NCBI GenBank assembly: GCA_037389465.1
Contig: JAZARR010000078.1
Span: forward strand, 4,462,501-4,526,500
DNA: 64,000 nucleotides
Source: Baylisascaris procyonis
Taxonomy: Eukaryota; Nematoda; Chromadorea; Rhabditida; Ascarididae
Direction of reading: 5' to 3'
Positions 50,401-63,877 of this stretch are shown here, piece by piece (the first letter of the stretch is position 1; each line of letters starts with the position of its first letter). The translations under genes and the position numbers were made by a program. The notes beneath the pieces are model-generated. The model was given only the letters and a program-made list of their open reading frames with translations, was not told where the DNA came from and ran no database searches.

Positions 50401-53400
50401 AACGCAAATGCTTTGTTTCCGATCCATTCTAATATGCTGATTTAATTGTTTTAAAACATTAGCTGCTTAAATATCCTTTACTATATGTACATATATATGC
50501 ATACTGTGTTTCGCATTTGTCCTCCATGTTCTTATGTTTTTATGCGGCCTTCCGTTTCCAGTTAACTGCTCCTGCTAAGGCTTTGTGCGTATTATTATAA
50601 TCTCGTATAAACTAGTTGCATTGCGAATAAATCACTATTTGTATGAATAGGTTTGCAAAATGATCAAATCCGACAGCAATGACACTTGCAGACATGCAAC
50701 TACTAAACAAGACCTCTCAACCGCTTTGAAGTTAAAGCCTCAGTTATTGGCTGCAGCAGTTTTTCAAAATACAAAATGCATACGGCATAAGAGACTTCAA
50801 AAATGCGAAGACCGGCCATCGAGAGAATGTTATCCTCAGCCAATCAAACTTGTTTTAAGCCCCATGGCCAGCAGCTTTGTCAACTGAAAACGAACAACCA
50901 CAAGACAAGAGACAGCGCTTACATTTCTTGGAGAAACAAGCACAACAGAGGAGGAATTCCTGGATGTATGCGATTGATCTTTGCTACGCACGCACTCGAA
51001 CAGCGTCGGCAAGTCATTCTTAATCGTTTCCATTAGCTGCGCTCTAGGCGAAACATTTAACCACTCTATCGTTGATAACGGATCGTGACGACGGGCACGA
51101 CGTTCCTTCTTCTTACGTCTTAGGATTGGATGGGCACTTGGCCTTCGTAGAGATTTTGCGGCGGCTCCACTGCGACAGTGTTCCGTAATCGCGAATAGCG
51201 TACGTGAGTGCGGCGGTACGTTTGATTCAGCGGCAGTTGTAGCAGCTGGTCTTGCATGTTGAAATTTAGGACTTAACGAGCGTGCTGAAAGTGGCAACAA
51301 ATTCAAGCGGGGAATATGTTGGAAAACACTAGGAGCACAATAGGCAGCAAAATTTGCGTTTGGCAAGAAGCAAGATGTGCTGTCGTCGGCGAGGGCACAT
51401 TTCACTCTAGCTTCGGCAACTGGTGGCATATCAAAGCATAGTAGCGACGTGCTGGGCATGCGTTCAAGCAGATCACACTGGGCGGCAAGCTTCGACAACA
51501 TGAAAGGTTCCGAGATATAGAAGCAATTCGCGTTCATCGTGCAAACATCCGCTGATCGTGCCGAAACGGCAGCCTCAGTGGCATGACATTCTGCATTCCG
51601 CAACGAGTTGCGACGCTTCCACCATTTCCTTACACTGCTTGTCAGGGGCACCAGCGGCCATCGTGACGGTACATCAATGTTCGACGGACAGCTTCGCACG
51701 CGACGTGAGTGCCTTGCGTACTCGGCTAAAAAAAAGTATAATCGGCGAGGAACCCTTTCATCCTTTCATCAGGGCGTAATTGGCGTTTTAGCCTCGAAGT
51801 GCTCGAAAAGATAACATAATTATTAAAATATGAAATAATTAAATTCTAGCAGTTTTCGAGCAGTCGAGCACTTTTCTCTAACAGTCTCTCAAAGCGTTTC
51901 CTCCAATTTAATAGGGATGAGGGGTTCCTTATCGAGATTACTGAACACAGTCATGAAGCTGAAAGTCCGCTTGAGTTTGACGCACATGTTCTGCAAGCCA
52001 AATATTGAGAAAGTGGTCATCCCTCAAACTCTCAATGCTTCAAAATCTTCCTGACTACTGTTGTTTAGCGAACTCGCCTGACACTTCCATCCAATTTGGC
52101 AAATATCAGCTATACAATTGAAATTCGGGTACTGCTTCACACTAACTTACCTAACAAATGTCGTTTCTCACTGAAGTAGTTGCAAGTATGAAAGCACGAT
52201 GTGAACTTAAATGGGCGTAAATTTTAGATTAGCGCCTAAGCCATATAAAGAGCATAACGACATTGCGCACTTTTCAAAATCAAAATGCAATACATTCACT
52301 CTCACTAAGATACTGGCAAAGCGTGTAGCTTTTTCTTTTAGTGTCGACATTGCTCTAATTTTCCTGTTTTTCGTACTGATATTTATCAGCAACAATATTA
52401 TATAAGGAAACCTCAATCACCAACTATACAATATTATCGAAAAATAATGATCAATTAATCGCATATCCTTTCGTGATATGATCTAACCTACTCCATAAAA
52501 TTTTTTCTCAATTTTCAAAGAACTATTAATAGTTGTACCGATAACGTGAAGTTCAGGCGATGGAATTGGAAACTCGAACTCGAATGACATTAACGATGGC
52601 ACTGGTGAACGGTAATTGTCATACATTGCTTTACGTTCATACACCGACTGCTCGGTTGATAGAGAGCAGTGCACAGACACTTCTTAAAATCAAATTCAAC
52701 GTTAGTCAAACCAACCCAATGCACCTTTTATGATGTTGTTTGTGATGACGAATCGTGTTCACATATTTCAACATAGAATATTTTTGCTTAAAAGAGGACA
52801 TCAGCCAGAAAAAAAAAACCTAATACCCGCTTTACAAACTATAATATTTTTGTAAGCGTTTTTAGATTGAAAAAAAAATTTGGCTGTTAGATTTTGATGT
52901 AAGCATGTTGAGCGCTGTTTAGTATTTGTCTATACGTCTGCTAAATAAAACTTACTAAACAATTTAGCTTCAAATATGCAATTTTATAGATAAAAAGGCA
53001 AATAAAAGGAATTGGAGAAATGTTGTGTGAAACATACACCCAACAGAATCATCATAAGACAGGCTATTACTAGTGATGAATTGATGCTTTATTCAACGAA
53101 ATTCTTCATTATTTTTAGGCGCATAATTTGCCACTATGCGCTAATATAAAGTTGACACAGAGATATTTTTGTCTAAGATGAAACATTCTAGAATTTTCGA
53201 TAGAAGAAGAGATTATACTCACCTACACTTGGGCCTGATTCAGTCCACGAGCTGGTCTTGAATTGTTGACGATAATACATTCTGAAATAAGGGATATTCG
53301 CTTATGATGTTGATGAGATGTCATCGGATCGGCTATTCAACAAAAATTCATGCAATTTCAATGCGGGTTACGTTGCGCAGAACTATTCATTCATGGGAAA

Positions 53401-56400
53401 AGTCATTCACTTGGTCAAATTGCCAATTTAATTTGTAAAGTTTCGAATCTTTTTTTTAACACCAATCAATAGTCGTTGTTAGAGTGAATCGCCATGGATT
53501 TCTCGATCACATTATATAATATTCGTTGCCGAATATGTTTACACATTTTGTGAAACGTTCAAGTTGAAATTTTTTCTTCCTTATATCACAATAACAACTC
53601 ACATTGATCTCGCAGAAGCCGTTGAATTGCTGTACAAGCTCGGAGTTCTTGCCCGCTCCATACTAAAAGAAACTCAATGCGAAGAAAGATGCTTTAATCG
53701 AAACGTAACATCCACTCAGAACTAACAGTTTCAGAATATAAGAGAAGGCGATGTGTTTTCGGTGGCCTTTTTAATACATGACCTTAGGCAATTGTTGCAA
53801 ATAAAACTCCAAACGCTAGATGTACTCTTGGGGATAGGAACAACCTCGGTTCACAATGTTCAATTTTTCAAAGTTTAATCCGCATAGAGTGATCAGCGAG
53901 CCTACTCCAGCACATCCTTGAAAAAAGGCTGAACACAAGATGCGAGCTAGTGGTAAAGCAAACCCATAAAGAATGCATCACTAATAGCACAATGAAGGTG
54001 AAAGAGGGGACGAAAAAGAAAGATGGTGATGATGGAAAGCGGCAACCATTCATAATACCCATCCAATGACGATCGTACGGTGAATTCTTCAGGGGAACCT
54101 ACGATGATTGACAATCAATCCACTTGGCGAGAGTTAATCAAAGAAGCATCAAAGTTGCTTATTTTTCCTCAAAAAGAATGTGCTATACACATCTCTGAGT
54201 TCGAGGAAGTATCAACATTCATGAATGCTTCCCGAAGTTTCTCACTTAATGATGATCTTAAAAGCTTGTTCTTCGGCACTGAAGTTGCTTGACTGCCATC
54301 TTACCTAGAGACAACATGGAATATTTGTTGCTACGGCGTTAGGTTTTTGTAGTAAGCACACTAGTGCTATAATGGTGTACATCGTCGAATAATCACTTGA
54401 AAAGAGCACAGATGGAAAATGTTTGCTCGAATTTTATCATTAAATGTTGGCTGATACCTAACAATTATCAGTATTAATCAAATAGCACATCGCCAGATAA
54501 ACAACTCCCCTCCAAGAAACTGTATTCTTTTCATAAGTTTTTTGACATTCACATAACCCACTGTTGGGCATATCATCATTTGATTACAATTCGTAATTTA
54601 CAGTGCTCGTCTAGTGTACGGAGCAAATGAATGCAAGAGAAACGAGAATTAAACTACCTCTTCACTGAAAGCACAGTTGGAGTTGGTAATTTTTCTGCTT
54701 GACACACATCGAAAGGATATGCACTATCGACAATCGTTTCATCGGCTTGCCATCTGCATTGGAATACTTTTGCATTGCATGGTAAAATTACACAAAATTC
54801 AGGCATCGTTCTATGCACTCTGTCAAAAAAAAGTTTTCGACTCAATTTACCGGCTCAATAAAGAAAGTATGTCAAGAAATCATTTTCGGTATATTAGGTA
54901 TAAAAGTTTTCACATCAGAGCACCATTATTCAATGTCAAACGTGTCGTTCCTTCCATTCCTCATATCTAGTTTTACGTTCAGTGTCGGGGAGAAGATATA
55001 TACAACATAGTACATTGACTTGACATATGGAGTATTACGTTACTAACTGCTTACTATATCACTTCGCTTGATTCGCATTTTACTAGTGATGTCACCGTGA
55101 TATGGTATGCTAAACATATAGCAGGATGAATAAATCATATGCTAATAACCAATTAATATTAAATTTCTTTTAAATTTTGTCGTATTACTTTAATTGCTGC
55201 TAAAAATCGCTCTGTGAGACAATTTTTTAGGATACAATACGTGTTGGAATTAGAAGGGACTTACGCTAGGTCATTATCGTTGGCATCAAATGGAACAACG
55301 ATTTGATCTTCTTTATGGTTCCAATGAGGTTGTGCTATATGAATTGGTGGCGCCGATCTTAAAAATAGTACATTCGTTAATCGCATGTCAATTTCTAGAA
55401 GAATAGAACAAAAGTTAGACTCCGAAAATCCATTTCAGCACAGATATCTTATAAAACCTGAGCGTATAAAGAATATTTAGGAATATTTCGCTTGAAAAAA
55501 AAAAGGATGAAGGAATAGAGCAATGTTTCGAGTAACATCACACAAAAAAAGGTTATGCAGAAATGTTAAAGATTTATTGGCCTCAAATGAGTGATCTCCG
55601 TTATCTATTAGTTCTCTTATATGTCAGTTTCAATCAAAATTAGAAAAGTGCAACCACAGCTTAACAGAATCAATCAAATTGTAGAAAATTGTTCACATGT
55701 GTGCCATAAATTTGAACAGAAAATGTGAGAAAAAGCCTCCGTCTAAAGTTTTTCTCTATGGGATGTTTACCTTTCGTCCTGCAATTGCTGCAGGTATAAT
55801 TGAAGTATTTCGTCGCCTTGACCCATGGCCAAACGGCGTTCGATCATACGCTTTCGTTTGAGCAAATGAAGAAGATCCGTCCCGCGGAATTTGCGACCAA
55901 AATAGTGAATTTTCTGTATATATTGAATACCCACTAAGTCGATGCACATTGTTGTCACTGCGAGACCGACTCCAAGGTATATCAGCATGAGTATAATGTA
56001 CCTGCAATTTTTTATTTACAAATCAATTTGTTGAAGCCTTTTTTGCCATAGATGCCCTCCTACTAATGCATAAAACGGTTTAGTTATTGTAGTTGTCTTG
56101 CTACGTGAAGTGGCTTAGTCACATAGATGCTTGTTACAGCAGCTGTTCTATACGCATTCACGAGAAAAAAAAAAACATGCTGGAAATCTTAGTTGCACGA
56201 CTTTATTTGTTTATGCAAATTTCAAAAATGCCTGAGTTCGACTTGACAAGCGAACTTTTCCGACGTGTTAAAAATTCAATATCCATAGAAGAATACCGCA
56301 GCTAGAAAAGACTATCCGCATTCAGCTGAAAGCGAGGCGGCAAACTCCTAAATGTGTGGTACGCATGCTCTGGAGTATAACAAGTCTCCGACAAAGCTGC

Positions 56401-59400
56401 AACAACAGCGTTCAAAACGATTGTGTTTTTGCGCTCTTCCTGCAGATCCCAATAATTTTCGACTATGATATGCATTTTAGCAAACAAAAAAAAAAAAAAA
56501 AACAGGAGTCTATTCTAGACTGTTCATGTTGAAAAGGTTTATAAGCATATAAAAAGGTATGTAAACATTTCATAAAGTATAAGTGCAATAGTGATTCTCT
56601 ATTCCGTAAAAGAAGATATTAGTAAGTTTTATGCGACTTTCTCGAGAATCGCTCTTATTCAAACAATTTAGTAACGTCTACAAAAGCAATAATTCAAAAG
56701 CCACTTACTCATGTCTCTCAGGCACGAGATCACCGAAACCAATTGTCGTTAACGAAACGAAACCTGCAGAGATCACCAGTCCAATACAAACTCTATCATA
56801 GTATAAAAATGTCATTCTTTTTGAAGTGCTCCTCGCACTGAACATAGATTAGAAACACTGTGCTGGAATGGATGCATGATTTAGTTGTGATACTGTTAAA
56901 TTTGCCTTTTTACACATATCTTTTAGTTGTTAAAGGGTCTCCCCAATATGAGGTTATAACTCAAGCGGTGGCATGTATTTCAAGTTTCGTCGATGCATCA
57001 ATTCACTCTGGTCATGAATTGATTTCATTTTATAAAAATTTCTGCAAAGAGAGTTCCCCTCGATAAATATTCATGACAATAAAGACGTTAATAAATATTT
57101 ATGGGCCAATTGCTCATAAACAAAAAATAGCTCCACTCATAGCCGTCAATCTATAGCAACCATAAATGCAACACAACAAAGCCAACTTTCGCTTAGTTAG
57201 AATAGAAACTGCAAAAACCAGAAAAATTTTCAAATATTCTCATCTATGGAATTTTCATTTGAACGATTATATTTTTTCGTTTCTTTCAATGACTTTCTTG
57301 TTTTAATGAAAGCAAACCAAGCAACGCAAAAAAAATATGATGTTTCATCTAAAAAAGACGGAAACGTGCTGAATAGATGCCTTAAACAGCAAAATACAAG
57401 AAGTGATGAATGAATTAATGTTGCCAAGCAGGAGTTTAATCATGGAATGTGAATAGGCATTTTCAACGTTCAGAATAATAGAAAGAAAAAGGCGCTTTAA
57501 CAAATTAATGAAAAGAGAAAACTAAAAACGTAGTAAGATACTCACAGTAGTAAAAGGCGTCCATATATGTCCATGATTCAAGGACGGCGAAAAGGACACC
57601 TCCAAAGGCAATATACAGCTGCAAAAAGATCGGGCATCTTCTCTCTCAACCAGCGCACAGCGGAGCGCATTTATGTAACAATTCTGCTTTTTGTGAAAGT
57701 CATCTTCTTTAAAATAGTCTACTGAAATCGAGGTCGATAAAAACTACTTCAAAAAGAGCATATGGATCATCTGGGGTCTTAAAACGATCATACTGATAAT
57801 GTGCAATTTCGCATTCTTCTTTCATCGTTACATGAGAAAAGAGCAACTCGTTATCATTAAATATGGATCAAAAGTATCTTCGTAAGACAAATTATGACGT
57901 CATTGCCGTCAACTTTTAAAGTAGCCTAGCAGTAGAATGTTTATTGAACGCCTATGATATCTTCAAATTATCGTGTACAAATGCTCTACTGAGTTTTACA
58001 TTGCAAATCATTTTAGTGAGTGATCTTCGAAGAAAATTGAGAATGAAAGATAATAACTATGTTAACTTATGAACCCACAAGAAGTATAGCGAAAACGAGG
58101 AGAACAGGCACTTCAGTTTTATCCATAACGAGGTCGTCCCAATCCAGCGTTGAGTGTTCCGATTCAGAAGGCATATCTTCTTCAATTTCAGTCACGACGC
58201 CACCTATAATAAAATTGCTCATCAATATTATCCACAGTGTTTATGAAAATTTTGTGGCAAAGAAAGGACAACGATAGAAATGAAAAAAAAAAAAATTACT
58301 TTTCCGTAGCCTCCATTTGCGGAAACGATAAGAGAGAATATTGCGAGCTTTTTTCATCTTCTTATACAACCATATCGTGCACTCGGAGAGGAACTTCCCA
58401 AGATCACCGATTGTTATAATTGCCAAAGGCGCGCCAAATAATGCGAATACAACACAAGCGATACGACCATAAGGAGTGACGGGTACTATATTTCCATACC
58501 CTAAACAAGATCATAACAACTCATAGATGTCAAAATTTCCACATCGAGAAATCATTTGTATTCAGCCGTTAAAGCGACTGACTCTACGCAGTCCATTCAT
58601 AACGAACCGTTTGTTTCGACCGGCTGCTCGCTTGCAATATTTTTCCTTTTCTTTTGCTACTGAACAGTTTCGCATTTCATTTATAAAATGTAGACTGTTG
58701 TCAATAGTTCTCTATTGAAATCTCAATGAGGGATCATTTAACATTTTCCTACCTAGCAACGGCTTTTTGTATGGTGCATATATTCTGTCTCCGAAAGGCA
58801 AAAGGTGGAAGAAGGGGAGGTAGGGTAGGTGCGATGCTACTCTTTGTGGTGTTTAATAAAAAGGATACCTCGCCACAATGGCTTTTATAGAATCAAAATT
58901 TGCACTGTCTGTTAGAATGCTTGACGACATATTCCTATGTAATGATCGTGAGGTCGTTCTAACGAGGTCCACTCATAATCAGCATAAAAACGTCAACGTT
59001 TAAGGGTTGAAACGTTATTCTACGTTTATTATGCTCAATTTTGTTTCAGTTGCTATCGACATTTCACCTTACTTTTACGTTCCCGGATGTGCCGGGTTTC
59101 TTTTTTTTCTCTTAACGACCCTTTTCATTCCAACATCACTTAATATCAATTTCAACCGACGGAGCACAGTTCGTTTATCGCTTATTATTCTGTTTCGTTT
59201 TTAGTTCATCAGCAATATATAATCTTGGACAGCTCTCAGGGGTATAGCCACTATTAATGCTTTACACGCCCTAAACCTTGCTTCTCATATAATTAAGGCA
59301 TAAAAAGTCGTCAAGCCGCATAGCTATAGCAGCCAACCAGGCACTTAAGGGCTAATTACAAAGCGCAATATTAAGTGAAAAAAATAGACTTTTGACGATT

Positions 59401-62400
59401 ATCACATAAAAAAATGAAAGACTAGCCGATAGTTGCCATTGTAGTTGCTGCAAAGAAAAGCGCACTGCTAGCAGTCCATAACTTTTCGCCTTTCTCCGAC
59501 CGCGTCTTCGATTTCCTAAAAAAATGCAACAATTACAGGATATGACGCTTTATATTTGTAGAGAATTTATCGTGACAAAACAATGACCTCAATTTTCATT
59601 AAAACAATGAATGGTAAGTTTTCGTGATTTTATGTTCATATATAAAGCATACGGCGATCGAAATTTTCAATAAATCTTCTTGATTAATTATATAAATTCT
59701 GTAAAATTTTAACGTCCCTCAAAACTTTTATTTCATTTATGCTTTCATGATTGGCGAATTCAGTACGAACGGTTGGTCAGTAAGAAAGCGCAAACCTGTG
59801 CCTCTTAAGCCTCCGGATTTCTTCACTGCTCTCATACGATTCCGTCGAGCTTTTTGGTATTCTAACATCGGGATATCTGGAACGCTTCGAAGCTTGAATA
59901 CACCAATTATGAAATCCTCTGAATGGTTCAAAAATTTCGGTTAATTTCTATGAAATGAGGAAACGATTGTTAAATGAAAGAGGCTGAAAGTAATGCGGAA
60001 AGAGAAGTTTTGAATGTGGGAAAAATGCAAAATGCTAATAAAATTGTTGGAAATAGCACAAATCCACAAAACATAGCTGCAGGACACTATGAAAACGCAT
60101 TGCAATCAGAAAGCTATGCGAGCGAAAACAAACAGTTAAAGCGAACTAAAACATTCATCAATTTCTCATCGGTTTAAATATGCTAAAAGTAGCTTTATGC
60201 AATAAACGCATACTGGTGCAAGAAAGGGTTGGACTTTTTGAGTAACAGCTCGGCAACAACATCTGCGTATTTCTTGTATATTATATATCATGCATATTGT
60301 CGAAGGTGAAAATTTGAATTTTCATCAAAATCGCTCACGCTCACCTAACGTACTCTTCTTTGAAGGCTTTGTATAAGTTTTCATTGAACTTCTGCAAACG
60401 ACGATCGGTATTCGTCATCCATTGCTCCATCGAAAGACCCATCATTCCTCTTCGGCCCTTCTCCCACATCGAACTTACTAGCTCTTTACGCAGGTCGTTT
60501 ATCCTCAGCACACCATTGCTTTTCAACTAAAATGTTGATGCCTATTTTATTTCCGATCATTGAGAAGGAGCTCCATTGAGCCAGCCATGCATCACTAGGA
60601 AGGCGGGAAAGTTATGTTGGCTTCTTTATTGTCATTAGTAGAATTGTCGTAGTATTGTTTATTCGCTCACAATTGCTTCTGATGTTTGCAAATTGGTAAA
60701 ATTCTGCCATGCTCTTGGTACCATCCAAAAAAGAATGCCCTCTGAAATATTTATGGTATGCTCGAGAAAGGTTTTGCTCAACGAGATATTTGTCGGTTGA
60801 AAAAATTTATAAAACGAATAAAATTCTCAAAATATGTCGGTTATAAGATCAAATATGACACTGATCAATATGCTTTCTGATTCAAAGAAGAGATAAAGAG
60901 AAAAGTTTAACGATTCAAATGCTCTAAAATTTCATATGAAAGTGTTTCACACTGTTTCGCTACTTAGTAATTCAAGTTGGCAATAAGAGAAGAGAGAATC
61001 GCGCTATCACTTTCTATTGTAACCTGCAAGCATTAACATTGATGCTGTTAGCAAAAGTATCAGCTATCATATCAATATAGTGCTGATTTTTATCAGTACC
61101 ACCTATTATTACACGACACATCGATGAACAGAAATATATGTGGTTGTGGCATTTTATTTAGTGAACCACATTGTCTTTTAATAATAAGCAGTGGAAAGTT
61201 TTCATTGCAATGAGTGAATTAAATGCATGGAAACTAAAAGAGGTGAGAGGAGCGTCACCACTCGGCCATTCCGAATTGGCACGATTAGAGTAGAACAATT
61301 TTGAAATGTTGACTGGCTAAAGAAAGCAGAATTCGACGTTGTTTTTTTTTTTCGAATCTACAACTGCATATAATAAACGTGCATCTCGGCAGATAGGTTC
61401 AGTAAAAGGTATTTTGCCGCGTTCATGTCCGTCAGATTCGATGACTATTCAAATCAGTGGCCCATTGATCTCAACGACAAAATGTCAATCGTACTCACGC
61501 GGTCTTCATGGGGCGACTCGAGACTGTAGAAGATCCACGCACCAACAACCGCGTATAAGCAAACAACGGCAACAAGTGCCACATGTGGGAGGATGAGCTT
61601 TGCGTACTGCAATAATCCTGCTCTAAGTAATCCTCTCAAAATGAAGCAAGTGTGTGCCCACTGTAATAAATGGTCTCAATTACCCCCACTACCAATGATC
61701 TTGTTTCATGATCAATGACAATGAATGACCAGATGTTCAAGCCTGAAGTCAGTGCTTGACATATGTAAGGGTGCATGATGAAAAAATCGGCTAAATCATT
61801 AACTCATTAAGGTTCTCGCAATTTGTAACAATTGCCATCATTTATTAAAACATATAGAAGAAAACCTTCGCAACATTAAAAAAAAAAGTATATGAAGCAA
61901 AAGAAAGCACGAAGAACACTGAAGACAATTGAAAATATTTGCCTCGTTTTCATCAACTCAACTGAAGTGATCATGCTGAAAAAACTTCTTTCAACAAAAT
62001 GGAAATAAACCTTTTCGATATTACATCCAAAAATTTTCGCAGCCATTCTCAAAAGAATTTTGTTTCATTGAAAGCAAAAAACATGAACTCTCAAAATTAC
62101 AAATACAATATTCAATGCTTAGTGATACGTTCGCTTTTCGATGCATTGCACCAATTACGGTATGAAATTTTTGTAATGGACAATCAAAGGATATGCTTCC
62201 TTTAGCCGTCGCCTTTCTTACGCGTGAAGTGCTGAGGCCCTTAAAAACAAGTGTACGCAGCATCTGTTAACTATAGCTGTAACACTATCACATACCAAAA
62301 TGAATAACGTTGTCAAACAAAGTAAGATATAAATCAGTATCCTTCTAATCTTGCCTTCCTTCTGTCCTTCACTCCTCCTTTTCACCCCTACTGCATGAAG

Positions 62401-62525
62401 GTGGCTAGTAGGACGGAAGGGCGAATAAGAGTACCAAGATAACAACTAACTTTTTTGAAGGAACGTGGTTCAACGGGTTGCGCATCTTCAAGGAGTCCTT
62501 CAATCTCTTTGAATTGCTCGTCCAT
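48702..62525 (-). CDS. TWK-type two-pore-domain potassium channel
   Basis: Seventeen exons: 62525-62451 (ATG), 61606-61499, 60526-60345, 59515-59427, 58500-58300, 58203-58079, 57618-57546, 56763-56709, 56001-55771, 55357-55265, 54819-54658, 53662-53603, 53281-53223, 52682-52539, 51725-50923, 49456-49380, 49092-48702. They sum to 2928 nt, 975 residues, with every phase consistent. Order: M1 (LILPHVALVAVVCLYAVVGA), extracellular cap, pore 1 filter TIGYG, M2 (IACVVFALFGAPLAIITIGD), M3 (PVLLVFAILLLYIAFGGVLF), pore 2 filter TIGFGD, M4 (YLGVGLAVTTMCIDLVG), then the TWK-typical YIQKIHYFGRK. A dimer forms a background K+ channel at the plasma membrane that sets resting potential. The cytoplasmic tail of more than 500 residues is long for the family and holds a basic stretch (RRKKKERRARR). 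The intron in the pore 1 filter uses a GC donor. I cannot assign a twk number. The last four exons are joined by phase alone, so the tail is less certain than the channel core. Confidence 0.9.
50338..50396. repeat. (TA)n microsatellite in intron
   Basis: An uninterrupted TA run of about 59 bp lies in the intron between the channel exons at 51725-50923 and 49456-49380. It is the second long TA microsatellite of the window. Confidence 0.97.
59426..59427 (-). other. GC-AG intron splitting the K+ selectivity filter
   Basis: The exon 59515-59427 ends ACT ATC G, followed by GCTAGT. The next exon starts (G)GG TAT GGA at 58500 after TTGTTTAG. Joining them gives TIGYG in frame. No GT donor nearby keeps both the motif and the phase, so a GC donor is the best reading. 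Confidence 0.75.
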
Positions 62526-63568
62526 CAATGTTGGCCACGCTCAAGCTCCACAACCAGCCAATGAGAGATCAGTGATTAAGCGGCTTACACGCATAAGAGA
62601 CCAATTGGTACATTTTCTCATGCTTTGCAATCGCCCTTCTGATCATCGTTTCGTGCAGCCGCGTGGAGAGCGGCCCTTTTGCCTCCCCTCTGCCTCTGCT
62701 TCTGCTTCCGTTCTGGATTCGCTGAAACGGTGTGACGGATAAACAGCTGCACACTCATATGGCAATCCGAACAAATTATAAGCGTACATGCTTAAGCATC
62801 AACTTCACTACACCATAGTCGCCACCTATAGTCTCATTGTCGAAAGTATCTCAAGCAACTTGTTGAACCCTAACTCTCAAAACAAATGCTCACACAGCGA
62901 TAATATGTCACAGAGCGATCAGGTAAAACATCGGTAATCGCTACTTCATATACTGTACCACAATGAGAAGCCATCAGAAATAACACCTGAGGATACTGCT
63001 CGGGAAGCATAGGTAGCATCCAGAAAAGAACATCAGCAGGAAAGCGCGAGCATGCCGCTTTGCTTTCTGAATTCAGTGTACGGCAAACAAGCAGTACTCA
63101 AGAATGCCATGCTCCGTAGACCTCTCGGGAGGAGGTGTTGAGGAGGGTGCGTTAGCGTGAGATCGATGCGTAAGGGATGAAGCCGCAGTTTTGGATGAGG
63201 ACTAACTCGCAAAGTTAGTGTGTCCGCTGGCAGCTGGCACACAACGCCGCTACGCACACGGCATAGCTGGCTGGGCCTGCAACGAGACTTACAATCAATT
63301 CGGTGCCCACTTAAACACTGCCTCTCTATTCATATATTATGCGTGAGCAAAGCGCTTTTCACACACACTTAGCGCTTAGAGACATTTTCCGCACAGCGAC
63401 CGTTACCAGTAATCATATGCGGCGGAAGTTGGACCATATCAAGCAATCGGCCTCATCCCAAGTTCCCTTCATCTCCTAGTGTCCTCTTTCCTTCCCATCT
63501 CGTCGGTGCAATCATCCATATCACAGTTTCCAGGTAAAGAATCTAAGATTCCTTTGTAGCTTTCGTAT
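62526..63568. promoter_or_regulatory. Upstream region of the TWK channel gene
   Basis: This is the DNA 5' of the channel start codon at 62525. It is somewhat more GC-rich than the window average. No TTTCAG acceptor lies close to the ATG, so a 5' untranslated exon or plain promoter is possible. Minus-strand open frames here (62754-62569, 63257-63033) have no motifs. Confidence 0.35.
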
Positions 63569-63877
63569 GTGGATGAGTTACCGGGTTATCGGATTCGGGT
63601 CCTATGCATTCCTGAACTGAGAGTGAGCGGTAATCATTCCGACTTCTCGGTTTATCACCTTGGTTTGTCGAGGCATTCAGTAAGCAGAAACGTTGTAGTT
63701 AATAGCACACATTTTGATTTGTGGCTGCAAAATGTGGAGATGGAGATATGCGAATCGCGATTCTTCGGAGGTTCGGGATGTCCGGCTTCATACGAACGCC
63801 AAGGTCCGAGAGTCCCGAACGTTTGGGATCCGCAACTTGGGAGCCTCTCCATTGTAGAAGTTCAGAAAGGCGAATAG
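63569..63877 (+). other. Open frame of 102 codons, unrecognised
   Basis: A plus-strand frame opens with a GTG codon and ends at TAG 63875-63877. Its composition is fairly protein-like (LPGYRIRVLCIPELRVSGNH, STHFDLWLQNVEMEI) and more GC-rich than the flanks. No clear splice acceptor or family was found, and a 65-codon frame lies opposite. It may be an exon of a gene continuing past the window edge or chance. Confidence 0.25.

Noticed and set aside
59737..59931. Minus-strand open frame inside the K+ channel gene
   Set aside because: The exon pair 60526-60345 and 59515-59427 joins in phase through the cap into pore 1. The frame has no channel motif and would break the phase.
62218..62445. Minus-strand frame with a hydrophobic stretch near the channel start
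   Set aside because: The start exon 62525-62451 splices in phase 0 to the M1 exon without it, and the frame shows no matching splice sites.
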